Shown one piece after another: positions 56,255 through 64,000 of a DNA stretch of 64,000 nucleotides. The stretch lies in the NCBI RefSeq assembly GCF_017255295.1, contig NZ_JAFKDE010000003.1, positions 496,001 to 560,000 of the forward strand. Reading direction: 5' to 3'. Source of the DNA: Nitratireductor aquimarinus (lineage in GTDB: Bacteria; Pseudomonadota; Alphaproteobacteria; Rhizobiales; Rhizobiaceae). Under the pieces are notes generated by a model. It saw only the letters and a program-made list of their open reading frames with translations, was not told where the DNA came from and made no database searches. Numbering within the stretch: position 1 is the first letter of the stretch; each line of letters begins with the position of its first letter. The position numbers and the translations under genes were made by a program.

Positions 56255-56503
56255 ATGAACGACCGCTACGACGCTTATGCCGCTGCCACCATCGTGATTT
56301 TCGGCGCAATCGTGATTGGCGGCCTGATGGCTGCATCGCTGTCATTTGGCGAGCGGGATGCGTTTTTCTTCGCACTCGGCGCGGCCACTTCCGCGTGGTG
56401 TGCCGGCTATGCGATGTTTCTCGACAAGGCACGTGTGTTTGTGGCGCTGACTGCGCTGGCGGTGGCCATGTCCATTGCCGCGGCTGTTCTTCTGGGCTTT
56501 TAG
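56255..56503 (+). CDS. Small membrane protein, unknown function
   Basis: The 82-residue protein has three hydrophobic helices (about 10-30, 36-54, 58-80). No family is recognised. It is transcribed divergently from proV and convergently with an amino-acid symporter. A bidirectional terminator follows. Coding is supported by codon use and length only. Confidence 0.6.
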   Translation: MNDRYDAYAAATIVIFGAIVIGGLMAASLSFGERDAFFFALGAATSAWCAGYAMFLDKARVFVALTALAVAMSIAAAVLLGF

Positions 56504-56562
56504 CGAGCCCTCCCTCCCGATCAGAGGCTCCTCCAGAATTCCGGGGCTCTTCCAGAACTGAG

Positions 56563-56588
56563 AAAGGGCAGGTTTCCCCTGCCCTTTT
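56563..56588. terminator. Bidirectional terminator
   Basis: AAAGGGCAGG (56563-56572) pairs with CCTGCCCTTT (56578-56587), loop TTTCC, with a T run after it and an A run before. It lies between convergent genes. Confidence 0.88.
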
Positions 56589-56618
56589 CCATATGCCGGC
56601 GCCTGAAACGACCGCGCG

Positions 56619-58064
56619 CTACGCCGCCTCGCGGAATGTGCGCACCTTGCCGGTCCATGCCGTGCGGTCGATATCGAGATCCGGGAAATTGTCGGGGTTG
56701 AGAACCGGGCGGTCCACCCCTGCCTTCAGCTGCTCGCGGAAGTCCTTCAGAATGCGCAGGCAGATGGGTAAGAGCATCATGATGGCGATCAGATTGACCA
56801 GCGCCAGAACGCCCATCAGCGGATCCGAGAAGAAGAACACCGCCGTAGCGCCGGGCGCCACCGCCCCGAGAAACACCATGCCCATGACGGTCAGGCGCAA
56901 TATGTTCACCGCGACATTGCTTTCGGTAATGATGGTCAGGGCGTTTTCACCCAGATAGTAATTGTAGATGATCGAGCTGAACGCGAAGAGCAGCAGAATG
57001 AAGGTCAGGAAATACTGGGTCCATTCACCCAGATGCGAGACCAGAGACTGCTGGGTCAGCACCACGCCATCAATGCCTTCCGCACCCGGCGTATAGACAT
57101 CGCCCAGAAGGATCACGAAGGCCGTGCAGCTACAGATCACGATCGTGTCGATGAACACGGAGAAGGACTGGGTGATGCCCTGACTGATGGGGTGACGCAC
57201 ATCGGCCGTGGCCGCCACATTGGGGGCGGAGCCGAGCCCCGCTTCATTGGAGAACAGGCCGCGTCGTAACCCCTGCGCCAGCGCCGCGCCCATGCCGCCG
57301 CCAACCGCCTGCTCGAAGCCAAAGGCGTTCATGACGATGGAATAAAGGACACCCGGTAACTCGGTGATGTTGATGACGATGATGAAGATGGCCATCAGCA
57401 GATAGGCCAGCGCCATGACCGGCACCACAACATCGGCTGCAAGCGCGATGCGGCGGATGCCGCCGAAGACGATGAAACCCGCAATGACGGTGAGCAGAAT
57501 GCCGGACCACATCCGGTCGATGCCAAGGCTCTCCTGCGCTGCGCCGGCGACCGTGTTGCCCTGAAACGCGTTGAAGCCGATGGCGAAGGCCGCGATCAGA
57601 CAGACCGCATAAAGAACGGCGAGCCATTTGTGCTCATGGCCAAGACCGTGGATGATCGAGCGGGCCGGTCCGCCGCGAAACGTGCCATCGGGCTCGCGCC
57701 GCTTGTAAAGCTGGGCGAGCGAGCATTCGACCAGGCTGGTGGCCATACCGACCAGCGCCACGGCCCACATCCAGAACACCGCGCCCGGCCCGCCAAGCGT
57801 GATCGCCACCGCAACGCCGGCAATATTGCCGCCGCCGACGCGACCGCCAACGGAAACGAGGAGCGCTGCGCGCGCGGAGATCGCATTTGGATCCCCGCTC
57901 TGGTTTTTGGAGGAAAGCACACGGAACATGCGCTTGAAGAACTGGAACTGCACAAAACCGGTCAGCGCGGTGATGAAAATGCCAAGAACGATGAGGATCG
58001 GAATAAGCGCCCACCCCCAGGTTAAGTCGCCTATGATGCCAAATAAGTCTCGTATGAATGTCAT
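56619..58064 (-). CDS. Alanine/glycine:cation symporter (AGCS)
   Basis: The 481-residue transporter has about 11 helices and AGCS hallmarks: Gly-Gly-Arg-Val-Gly-Gly-Gly-Asn-Ile-Ala-Gly-Val-Ala near the N terminus, and Gly-Leu-Phe-Ser-Asn-Glu-Ala-Gly-Leu-Gly-Ser-Ala-Pro in the middle. It takes up alanine or glycine with sodium or protons. The gene stands alone with a 303 bp upstream gap. Confidence 0.92.
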   Translation of the reverse strand: MTFIRDLFGIIGDLTWGWALIPILIVLGIFITALTGFVQFQFFKRMFRVLSSKNQSGDPNAISARAALLVSVGGRVGGGNIAGVAVAITLGGPGAVFWMWAVALVGMATSLVECSLAQLYKRREPDGTFRGGPARSIIHGLGHEHKWLAVLYAVCLIAAFAIGFNAFQGNTVAGAAQESLGIDRMWSGILLTVIAGFIVFGGIRRIALAADVVVPVMALAYLLMAIFIIVINITELPGVLYSIVMNAFGFEQAVGGGMGAALAQGLRRGLFSNEAGLGSAPNVAATADVRHPISQGITQSFSVFIDTIVICSCTAFVILLGDVYTPGAEGIDGVVLTQQSLVSHLGEWTQYFLTFILLLFAFSSIIYNYYLGENALTIITESNVAVNILRLTVMGMVFLGAVAPGATAVFFFSDPLMGVLALVNLIAIMMLLPICLRILKDFREQLKAGVDRPVLNPDNFPDLDIDRTAWTGKVRTFREAA

Positions 58065-58367
58065 TTCCGTATCCTCACTTTCAGAAATAGACTGCTGCCG
58101 ACCGGCCCGTGCGTAGCCACGCTTCCTCCGGGAGGCCAGTGCAGACGCGACATGATAGCGCGCAAACGCAATGAGCGCACGCGCGCGTCAGGCATTGCTT
58201 CGCCCCCTACCCGCCTGAATTAACACTTTCATAACGCTTGCACGCGTGAGTTGGGCACTACCCCGATTGGACGACTCGTCGGAACGCTGTGGTTGTGGTA
58301 GTGAACCGCCAAAATTCAGCATGCCAAACAAAAACAAGTCCGTTTTCACGCTTCCCGGGGGGAAAGC
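58065..58367. other. Intergenic stretch, AGCS gene to small gene
   Basis: The 303 bp gap has no gene. It contains a CACTACC / GGTAGTG inverted pair (58256-58262 and 58297-58303) and an 11-bp palindrome GACGACTCGTC at 58270-58280 between them, which may be operator-like. Promoters for both divergent genes must lie here. Confidence 0.45.
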
Positions 58368-58628
58368 ATGTCGTTTGCATATGAAAACTGTGTGCCCGCA
58401 GATTTCGTGAGCGAGGCGCAGACATGTCGTGACGCCATTGAGCCGGCGTTAAGGCAGGTGCTGGTTTCGGCACGGGAGCGCGGCTGGAGCAGCCAGCAAG
58501 TCCATCTGGCCATGATGGAAATCGCCATCGCATCCATAAAGACCGACGGCCTCGACATCACCACGCTCGCCAAAATGCGGCGCGCGGCCTGGCGCGGCGA
58601 CTTCGTTGCCGGACGGAAGAGCCAGTAG
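58368..58628 (+). CDS. Small hypothetical protein, helical
   Basis: The 86-residue protein is mostly helical and acidic in its first half, with a Lys/Arg-rich end. No domain is known. It begins at ATG 58368, with GGGGGGAAAGC upstream. Its codon use is like neighbours. It precedes the racemase-superfamily gene by about 105 bp. Confidence 0.6.
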   Translation: MSFAYENCVPADFVSEAQTCRDAIEPALRQVLVSARERGWSSQQVHLAMMEIAIASIKTDGLDITTLAKMRRAAWRGDFVAGRKSQ

Positions 58629-58733
58629 ACCCGCGTGAAGAATTTCGGGAATTGGCAAGCGCTCGATTGCATCGCGCCGGGCGAGAGACGATGATTGGCG
58701 CATCGCACACACGCACAGACGAGCACAGCCAAG

Positions 58734-59552
58734 ATGACCGCAATGCTGCAGACCCCGCAGCCCAAAACCCCAGGGCCAAAAACCCCACTGCCGAAAGACC
58801 GCAAACGGGAGGCGCCGGGGCCAGTCCGCTTCGATGACGGGCGCAATGCCCGCGCCAAGCTCGGTTTCGTGCTCGTGCCCAATGACCAGCTGGTCGAGGA
58901 AGACATGGTGCGCATGGCCCCGCCCGGTGTCAGCACCTATTTCTCGCGCGCCCGCATGCCGCATGAAATCTCCACCGGCTCACTCGCGCAGCTCGCCGAC
59001 AGCCTCGCGGAGACGGCCGGGCGCATCCTTCCCGACGATGCGCTGGATGTGCTGTGCCTCGCCTGCACATCGGGAACGGTCGCCGTCGGCGAAGCGCGGG
59101 TGCGTGAAGAATTGAACCGGGGCGCACCCAATGCGCGCGCAACCTCGCTCATGGGCAGCGTCCACAGGGCGCTTGAGGCGCTGAATGTCCGGAAACTGGC
59201 CGTTGCCACGCCCTATGCGGAAGAGCTGACGGAGAACGTCGTCCGCTATCTGCATGACGCGGGCTTCGACATCACCGCCTATGCGGGGCTCAATCTGGAC
59301 TATGACAGCGAGATGGTGCGGGTGACGCCGGAATTCCTTCTCGAATTCGGCGCGTCGATCGACACGGCCGACGCCGATGCCGTGCTGATCAGCTGCAGCG
59401 CTTTGCGTTCGCTGGAGATCGTCGACGCGCTGGAACAGAAGATCGGCAAGCCGGTGGTCGTGAGCAACCAGGCAATGATGTGGAACTGCCTCAGACTGGC
59501 CGGCATCGAAGACCGGATCGAAGGCTACGGAGCCCTGCTGCGCGACCTGTGA
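58734..59552 (+). CDS. Maleate isomerase / Asp-Glu racemase superfamily enzyme
   Basis: This 272-residue enzyme has the maleate cis-trans isomerase (EutA/AMDase-like) layout: two catalytic cysteines, Cys111 in Ala-Cys-Thr-Ser-Gly and Cys221 in Ser-Cys-Ser-Ala-Leu-Arg, and Asn50 in a Val-Pro-Asn segment near the start of the fold. The first 30 residues form a Pro/Lys/Thr-rich tail that is not part of the fold; a start within it is possible. EutA of ectoine breakdown belongs here, but no ectoine genes are nearby. Substrate unknown. Confidence 0.8.
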   Translation: MTAMLQTPQPKTPGPKTPLPKDRKREAPGPVRFDDGRNARAKLGFVLVPNDQLVEEDMVRMAPPGVSTYFSRARMPHEISTGSLAQLADSLAETAGRILPDDALDVLCLACTSGTVAVGEARVREELNRGAPNARATSLMGSVHRALEALNVRKLAVATPYAEELTENVVRYLHDAGFDITAYAGLNLDYDSEMVRVTPEFLLEFGASIDTADADAVLISCSALRSLEIVDALEQKIGKPVVVSNQAMMWNCLRLAGIEDRIEGYGALLRDL

Positions 59553-59669
59553 AGCAGATCAATACCGGCTTCACACCTCTATTTTGAAACATTCTTTCGC
59601 TGGTCGGCTTGAAACGGAGGGCGAAACCGGTCGATCATTTGCCGCCTTTCTTTTCAAGGAGTGATTCTG

Positions 59670-59915
59670 ATGCAGGGCATTGGCTGGATCGCCGCCATCA
59701 TCATCGGCGGCATTGCCGGGTGGCTGGCAAAACAGTTCATGGACACCAACACCGGCCTTCTCATGAACATCGTTCTGGGCATCGTCGGCGCGGCCGTCGC
59801 AAACGCCCTTCTGGGCGTGGTGGGAATTTCGTTTGCCGGCTGGCTCGGCAACCTGATCGCCGGTTTCATCGGCGCGTGTATTCTCATAGCCATTGTGCGC
59901 GCCGTCGCGAAATAG
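59670..59915 (+). CDS. GlsB/YeaQ/YmgE family stress membrane protein
   Basis: The 81-residue protein has three Gly-rich helices typical of the family (Gly-Gly-Ile-Ala-Gly-Trp-Leu-Ala, Gly-Ile-Val-Gly-Ala, Gly-Phe-Ile-Gly-Ala). I chose ATG 59670, with AAGGAG 8 bp upstream. Members respond to envelope or general stress; the role is not known. A strong terminator follows. Confidence 0.9.
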   Translation: MQGIGWIAAIIIGGIAGWLAKQFMDTNTGLLMNIVLGIVGAAVANALLGVVGISFAGWLGNLIAGFIGACILIAIVRAVAK

Positions 59916-59941
59916 CGGCGAGCGCACAGGGCCAGACAATT

Positions 59942-59974
59942 GAAACCGGCAGGGTCCTGCGCCCTGCCGGTTTC
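59942..59974 (+). terminator. Rho-independent terminator after GlsB-like gene
   Basis: GAAACCGGCAGGG and CCCTGCCGGTTTC pair perfectly across a 7-base loop, followed by TTAAT. Confidence 0.85.
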
Positions 59975-60055
59975 TTAATGGGCGGAAGAATTCGTGATGC
60001 ATCGCTTTGCCGGGCAACGACTTATCGTCATTGTTGCCCTGCAAGGTCGAAGACC

Positions 60056-60235
60056 ATGGATACCCTGACCGAAATCATGAATGCGCTGGCGCTGGCCATC
60101 TCCGTTATCGTCGTTTCGACCGCGACGGTGGAGCTGCTGTCACGCGCGATCAGCCGCAGATACATCGATGGCCGCCATATCGATGACCGGGCAGCCAACC
60201 GGCACCCGGCGAGCCGGCTTTCGCCGCACGGCTGA
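60056..60235 (+). CDS. Possible small single-pass membrane protein
   Basis: A 59-residue frame begins at ATG 60056 with AAGG 11 bp upstream. It has one hydrophobic helix (about 7-25) and an Arg/His-rich tail. No family is recognised. Codon use fits the genome, and it has its own position after a terminator. Moderate to low confidence. Confidence 0.45.
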   Translation: MDTLTEIMNALALAISVIVVSTATVELLSRAISRRYIDGRHIDDRAANRHPASRLSPHG

Positions 60236-60473
60236 GCCTCCGCCTCCGCCCCCACCAACAGAAACAAGATCGCCCGCCCCTCGCCCGGCTCCAATCCAGT
60301 GCGCAACCGGGTGACCAATCCTTCTGTCATCAAGCATTTATACCGGGACAATTATATCAGCCCCGTTGATGATCTTTTGGATCGGATGCTAGCAATTCAT
60401 TTGGCATTTCGCTCAATCTGAAAATGAAACGCCATATAAAAACTAGAAATTGAATATACCGGGGCAATTCAAC

Positions 60474-61613
60474 GTGAAAAAACTATTCGGATTTACGCTT
60501 CTCTCCGCCGCATTATTGGCTGGCGGGAGCGCGCTATCCCTCGCTCAAGAGAAAACAGATCCAAACAAGTTTCTTGAAGCCTTCCCCGAGGATGGCTCAT
60601 GGTTCAAGGCGCAGTTTCATATTCACGCAAATTGGGGCCTGCCCGACCTCATCCCCACCACGCCGCCGGATGTCCCGCTCAATTACTATTTCAGCCGGGA
60701 CTACAACATCGTTTCCTTCACCGACCTGAACTACACCACTCCCGTCTTCGAAGGCGTGAAACCTTACTGGGACCGCCCGGGACGCACGCTTGTAATGGCC
60801 GGCAACGAACTCAACTGCGAACCCGTGGGCGAACCGCCCTATGGGGTGATCGACACGATTGTCGTTGGCCTGCCGAGCGACGACCAGCTGGAGGTTCCCT
60901 GCGACACGTCGTGGAGCACGGCGGCGGTGCTGAAGGCGCAGGCCGAAACCGGCCGCGCCGCGGGCGGCATTCCCGTCATCTCGCACCCCAACATGTTTTA
61001 CAGCATCACCGCCAAGGACATTCTTGAAACCGACCCGATGGCCAGCCGCCATGTCGAAATCCGCAATGGCGAACCGGGCATGAACGACTTTGGCGGAAAC
61101 GGGCACGCCTCGACCTTCGAGATCTGGGACGAGGTTCTGTCCACCGGCCGCCAGATTTTCGGCTGGGGAACGGATGACAGCCACCACTTCCCGCAGCAAA
61201 GCGCCCCGAACCATCACAATCCCCGCAAGCAGGCCCTTGCCGACCGGGTCTGGATGTATGTGTTCGCGAATGAATTGAGCGACGACGCCATTCGGGCCGC
61301 ACTCGACAAGGGGCATTTCTATGCCTCCACAGGCGTGACCTTCACGGACCTTCAGATGGGCGAAGGCAGGCTCTCCATCACGCTGGACCCGGCCTCCAGC
61401 GACATTGGCTGGCATGGCTTTTACCTGAAGGAAGGCGACTTCAACCCGACCAGCTACCGCACACGCTTCATCGGCCGCGATGGCGAGGTTCTCGCCATGG
61501 ATGACAGCTATTCACCCGAGTATAGCTGCAAGACCGACGACCTCTATGTGCGCGCCGAGGTCACCAACAGTGATGGCTGGCAGGCCTTTACCAATGCGGT
61601 GTTCTGCCCCTGA
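60474..61613 (+). CDS. Exported PHP-domain-like protein with altered metal motif
   Basis: The 379-residue protein starts at GTG 60474 (GGGG upstream) with a classic signal peptide (Lys-Lys-Leu-Phe ... Leu-Ala-Gln). PHP motifs follow: His49-x-His51, Glu112 in Gly-Asn-Glu, His171-Pro-Asn, Glu195 in Val-Glu-Ile-Arg-Asn-Gly, and Asp235-x-His237. Motif II, normally Asp-His, reads Asp84-Leu85-Asn86, so a metal-binding His is missing. A C-terminal beta-rich part (about 290-379) has two Cys. A periplasmic phosphoesterase is likely, but activity is uncertain because of the motif change. Confidence 0.75.
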   Translation: MKKLFGFTLLSAALLAGGSALSLAQEKTDPNKFLEAFPEDGSWFKAQFHIHANWGLPDLIPTTPPDVPLNYYFSRDYNIVSFTDLNYTTPVFEGVKPYWDRPGRTLVMAGNELNCEPVGEPPYGVIDTIVVGLPSDDQLEVPCDTSWSTAAVLKAQAETGRAAGGIPVISHPNMFYSITAKDILETDPMASRHVEIRNGEPGMNDFGGNGHASTFEIWDEVLSTGRQIFGWGTDDSHHFPQQSAPNHHNPRKQALADRVWMYVFANELSDDAIRAALDKGHFYASTGVTFTDLQMGEGRLSITLDPASSDIGWHGFYLKEGDFNPTSYRTRFIGRDGEVLAMDDSYSPEYSCKTDDLYVRAEVTNSDGWQAFTNAVFCP

Positions 61614-61865
61614 CGGGCCACCCGGCCTGCAGCCTCGCCAAGAAAGCGATCATATGCGGGCGAGACAGGAAACGGGGCCGGCAACTGCGGCCCCGCTTCA
61701 AGAATCCCGATGGACGGCAGGGCAGATGCGTGATTTCTGGAAAGCGCCTGACTCACCTGAGCCGGCGCGTTCTGCGCGCCGGGCCGTGTTCACGGGCAAT
61801 ATGACGATCTTATCTGCATGCTGCGCCCATTGCCTGCACATTGCGGACAACAGCGAGGTGATCGC

Positions 61866-62873
61866 ATGACATTCTACTGGATCGATCTGGGTCTGATCGT
61901 GGCCTTTTCGGCCGTTGTGCTCGGCTGCCTCTATGGCATGCGCAGGAATGGAAAATGGTCGCACAGCATCGTCGTCCATGCGATCTATCTGCTGTCGGTC
62001 ACAGGCCTGTTGCTGACCGTCAACACGGTCATCGATCAGTTGCTGGTGCACTACAAGGTGACACTGATACAGCCTGATTTTATTGACGATTTGACCTATG
62101 TGGCAATCGGCCTGGCCGTGATTGAGGAGATGTTTCACCTCATCAACCGACTGACCTATGCCCAGGTACAGAAAGGCAGCGACCGAACGTCGGCGACCAG
62201 TGTTGCACGCGTTCTCAAAATGGCGATTGTCCTGTCGCTCGTTCTGCTCTTTGGCGAGCATCTGGGGCTGAGCCTGTCCGGCCTGCTCGCCTTTGGCGGA
62301 TTTGGCGGCATCGCCATCGGCATTGCCGGCAAGGATGTTCTGAGCAATGTCTTCTCGGGCGTGATGCTTTATTTCGACCGCCCGTTCAACCTGGGCGACT
62401 GGATCCGCTCGCCCGACCGCCAGATCGAGGGCTCCGTCGAGGAGATCGGCTGGCGCATGACCCGCATAACGACGTTCGACAACCGCCCGCTTTACGTTCC
62501 CAATTCGCTCTTCTCATCGATCAGCGTCGAGAATCCCGGCCAGATGCGTAACCGGCGGATCAGCACGTCCATCAATGTGCGCTACGAGGATGCGGCGAAG
62601 ATCAATGCCATCATCACGGACATACGGGCGATGTTGCGGGGGAATCCGAGCATCGACCTGAAACAGGACCTGCTCATCTACTTCAACGAGTTTGGCGAGT
62701 ATTCGCTGAACATCATGGTCTACTGCTTCACCAAGACCACCAACTGGGCGGAGTGGCTGGACGTCCAGCAGGACGTGTATCTGAAGATCATCGAGATCGT
62801 GCACAACAATGGTGCTGACTTTGCTGATCCGAAGCAGGTCATCTCGATAGAGAAGGCCGAGGCCGCAGGGTAA
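61866..62873 (+). CDS. Small-conductance mechanosensitive channel family protein (MscS-like)
   Basis: This 335-residue channel has four or five N-terminal helices, the pore helix Phe-Gly-Gly-Phe-Gly-Gly-Ile-Ala-Ile-Gly-Ile-Ala-Gly-Lys-Asp-Val-Leu-Ser-Asn, then the beta domain Phe-Asp-Arg-Pro-Phe-Asn-Leu-Gly-Asp-Trp-Ile and Pro-Asn-Ser-Leu-Phe. I chose ATG 61866, with GAGGTG upstream. It opens on membrane tension and releases solutes under sudden dilution. Located near ProVWX and GlsB genes. Confidence 0.9.
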   Translation: MTFYWIDLGLIVAFSAVVLGCLYGMRRNGKWSHSIVVHAIYLLSVTGLLLTVNTVIDQLLVHYKVTLIQPDFIDDLTYVAIGLAVIEEMFHLINRLTYAQVQKGSDRTSATSVARVLKMAIVLSLVLLFGEHLGLSLSGLLAFGGFGGIAIGIAGKDVLSNVFSGVMLYFDRPFNLGDWIRSPDRQIEGSVEEIGWRMTRITTFDNRPLYVPNSLFSSISVENPGQMRNRRISTSINVRYEDAAKINAIITDIRAMLRGNPSIDLKQDLLIYFNEFGEYSLNIMVYCFTKTTNWAEWLDVQQDVYLKIIEIVHNNGADFADPKQVISIEKAEAAG

Positions 62874-63100
62874 CGCGAGGAGCATCGACCTCTAAAGGGC
62901 GCCCGTTTCCGGCTGACCGCCGCCTGCGGCGCGCCCCCTTCCATACGCTGTTGATGCTCCCTTGATGTGCTCTCGATGCGCCCTGCACCGGCCAGAATCC
63001 GGCGCGCGGCTTGCCAAATCGTTTCACCGATAGTGCAATGCTTATGAGTTAAAGCAATCCGGCCTGACGATTCGGCTGATGGAAGGAGCAGGCGCGCGCA

Positions 63101-63691
63101 ATGGAGCAGTCGATCCCCAACACCGATCAGCTCATCCATATTCGCGTTGTGCTGGGTGTTGTGATGGGGTTGAGCCTCGCGCGGCTCCTCAACGGCCTGG
63201 CCCATTTCGTTCAGCATCCGGGCAAGATCCGCATCTATTCGGTGCATATCGGCTGGGTTCTGTTCCTGTTTCTGGCCGTCGTGCACTTCTGGTGGTTTCA
63301 GTTCAGCCTGATCTACATCTCGCACTGGACCTTCGAGCACTACATCTTCGTCATCATGTATGCCGCGCTGTTCTTCTTCATCTGCGCGCTGCTTTTTCCC
63401 GACGACATGAAGGAGTATTCGGGGTTCGCCGACTACTTCCATTCGCGGCAGACGTGGTTTTTTGCGCTTCTGGCTGCGCTTTATGCGGTGGACATCATCG
63501 ACACGCTGGCCAAGGGCGTTGAGCATTTCAAAAACCTCGGGCCTGAATATCCCCTGCGGCAGGCGGTGATGATCACCCTGTCCATCGTGGCCATCTTCGT
63601 CAAAAGCCGCCGCTTCCACCTCAGTTTCGTGACGGCAGCGCTGGCAATCCAGGTCCTCTGGATCATCCAGTATTTCCAGGTTCTTGCCTAA
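63101..63691 (+). CDS. Six-helix membrane protein, unknown function
   Basis: The 196-residue product has about six helices with several aromatic-rich segments (His-Phe-Trp-Trp-Phe). No motif is recognised. Codon use is normal. It begins at ATG 63101, with GGAAGGAGCAGG some 15-25 bp upstream. It follows mscS by 227 bp, so it may be transcribed alone. Confidence 0.7.
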   Translation: MEQSIPNTDQLIHIRVVLGVVMGLSLARLLNGLAHFVQHPGKIRIYSVHIGWVLFLFLAVVHFWWFQFSLIYISHWTFEHYIFVIMYAALFFFICALLFPDDMKEYSGFADYFHSRQTWFFALLAALYAVDIIDTLAKGVEHFKNLGPEYPLRQAVMITLSIVAIFVKSRRFHLSFVTAALAIQVLWIIQYFQVLA

Positions 63692-63845
63692 AACCTTAAA
63701 AGCGCAGTGCTTTTACAAACGCCTGCGGCGATGAACATGGGCCTTCCACTTGGCTTTTCGCCCACTTCACATCTCGGTGATGCAGGCGCGTGTTCCCTTC
63801 TCCATGTGGTAAAATCCCCGCCTCAACAGGCTGGGAGAGCCGGCA

Positions 63846-64000
63846 ATGAATGAAGGATGGTTTTCCAAACCCGTACCGATTGCAGAATGCATCACGGGCG
63901 ATATTCGATACATTTCGAGCGCCAGACAGGCTCTGGAACTGCTGGACGGCCACTGGCGGCAACCGGGCAGCGAAGCGCACCGGGAAGCGCTGATCGTCTG
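63846..64000 (+). CDS. DUF982 domain protein, N-terminal fragment
   Basis: The first 51 residues are seen before the window ends. They start at ATG 63846, with GGGAGAG upstream, and read Arg-Tyr-Ile-Ser-Ser-Ala-Arg-Gln-Ala-Leu-Glu-Leu-Leu then Trp-Arg-Gln-Pro-Gly-Ser-Glu-Ala-His, the DUF982 pattern. DUF982 proteins are small (about 90 residues), typical of Rhizobiales, and of unknown function. Confidence 0.8.
   Translation, partial: MNEGWFSKPVPIAECITGDIRYISSARQALELLDGHWRQPGSEAHREALIV

Overview
The window is a compact, GC-rich (about 60 percent) chromosomal segment with short intergenic gaps and many 1-8 bp overlaps. Gene content and the local repeat families point to an alphaproteobacterium of the Hyphomicrobiales, most like a Phyllobacteriaceae/Mesorhizobium relative. 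Supporting signs are the purB ... purC-purS-purQ ... purL order, DUF1476 (F1-ATPase inhibitor zeta), DUF1127, DUF2259 and DUF982 proteins, a eukaryote-type NADP isocitrate dehydrogenase, GTTC-N7-GTTC-like SOS boxes before recA, and rhizobial intergenic repeats. There is no phage, IS element, CRISPR array, rRNA or tRNA that I can see. The genes are mainly core or conserved accessory genes.

Region by region. 1-6.5 kb: the end of a DUF1176-like protein, then a minus-strand operon read from 6.5 kb down to 0.2 kb: flavin reductase, MoxR/CoxD AAA ATPase, CoxE-type VWA protein, XdhC N-terminal part, XdhC C-terminal part, a molybdopterin-binding/MocA-like cytidylyltransferase fusion, and an exported alpha/beta hydrolase. 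This is a maturation set for molybdenum hydroxylases (xanthine dehydrogenase/CO dehydrogenase family) without its structural enzyme nearby. 6.7-10.1 kb: a periplasmic binding protein overlapping a NylC/DmpA-like P1 peptidase, DUF2259 and a membrane protein. 10.2-24.7 kb: purine synthesis (purB, purC, purS, a small coiled-coil protein, purQ, purL) interleaved with VOC and HpcH/HpaI enzymes, a MocR regulator, a lipoprotein, and the BolA-Grx4 iron-sulfur pair. 24.7-30.2 kb: ttcA, then an envelope sugar module (GT2, YdjC/NaxD-type deacetylase, GtrA flippase, and a convergent GT39 transferase), then rpsD. 30.5-41.2 kb: murI, TrmJ-like methyltransferase, an exonuclease-CBS-nucleotidyltransferase fusion, icd, DedA, alaS and recA.

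41.4-52.5 kb: pseudouridine catabolism (psuK-psuG), OmpA-like lipoprotein, diguanylate cyclase, aldo/keto reductase, DUF1624 membrane acyltransferase with a Cys-rich tail plus an isoprenylcysteine-methyltransferase-like protein, a LiuR-like MerR regulator, an MFS carrier, mgtE and tspO. 52.6-58.1 kb: the proVWX glycine-betaine uptake operon and an AGCS sodium:amino-acid symporter. 58.4-64 kb: a maleate-isomerase-family enzyme, a GlsB/YeaQ protein, an exported PHP-fold protein with an altered metal motif, an MscS channel, a membrane protein, and the start of a DUF982 protein. Osmotic and membrane stress functions (ProVWX, MscS, GlsB, TspO) dominate the right end.

The most interesting signals are the lipid-A-hexosamine-like cluster at 25.7-29.5 kb, the orphan Mo-hydroxylase maturation operon, the DnaQ-CBS-DUF294 fusion, the motif-altered periplasmic PHP protein, and the small gene inside purS-purQ. 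All functional assignments are from reading motifs and context; no database search was run.
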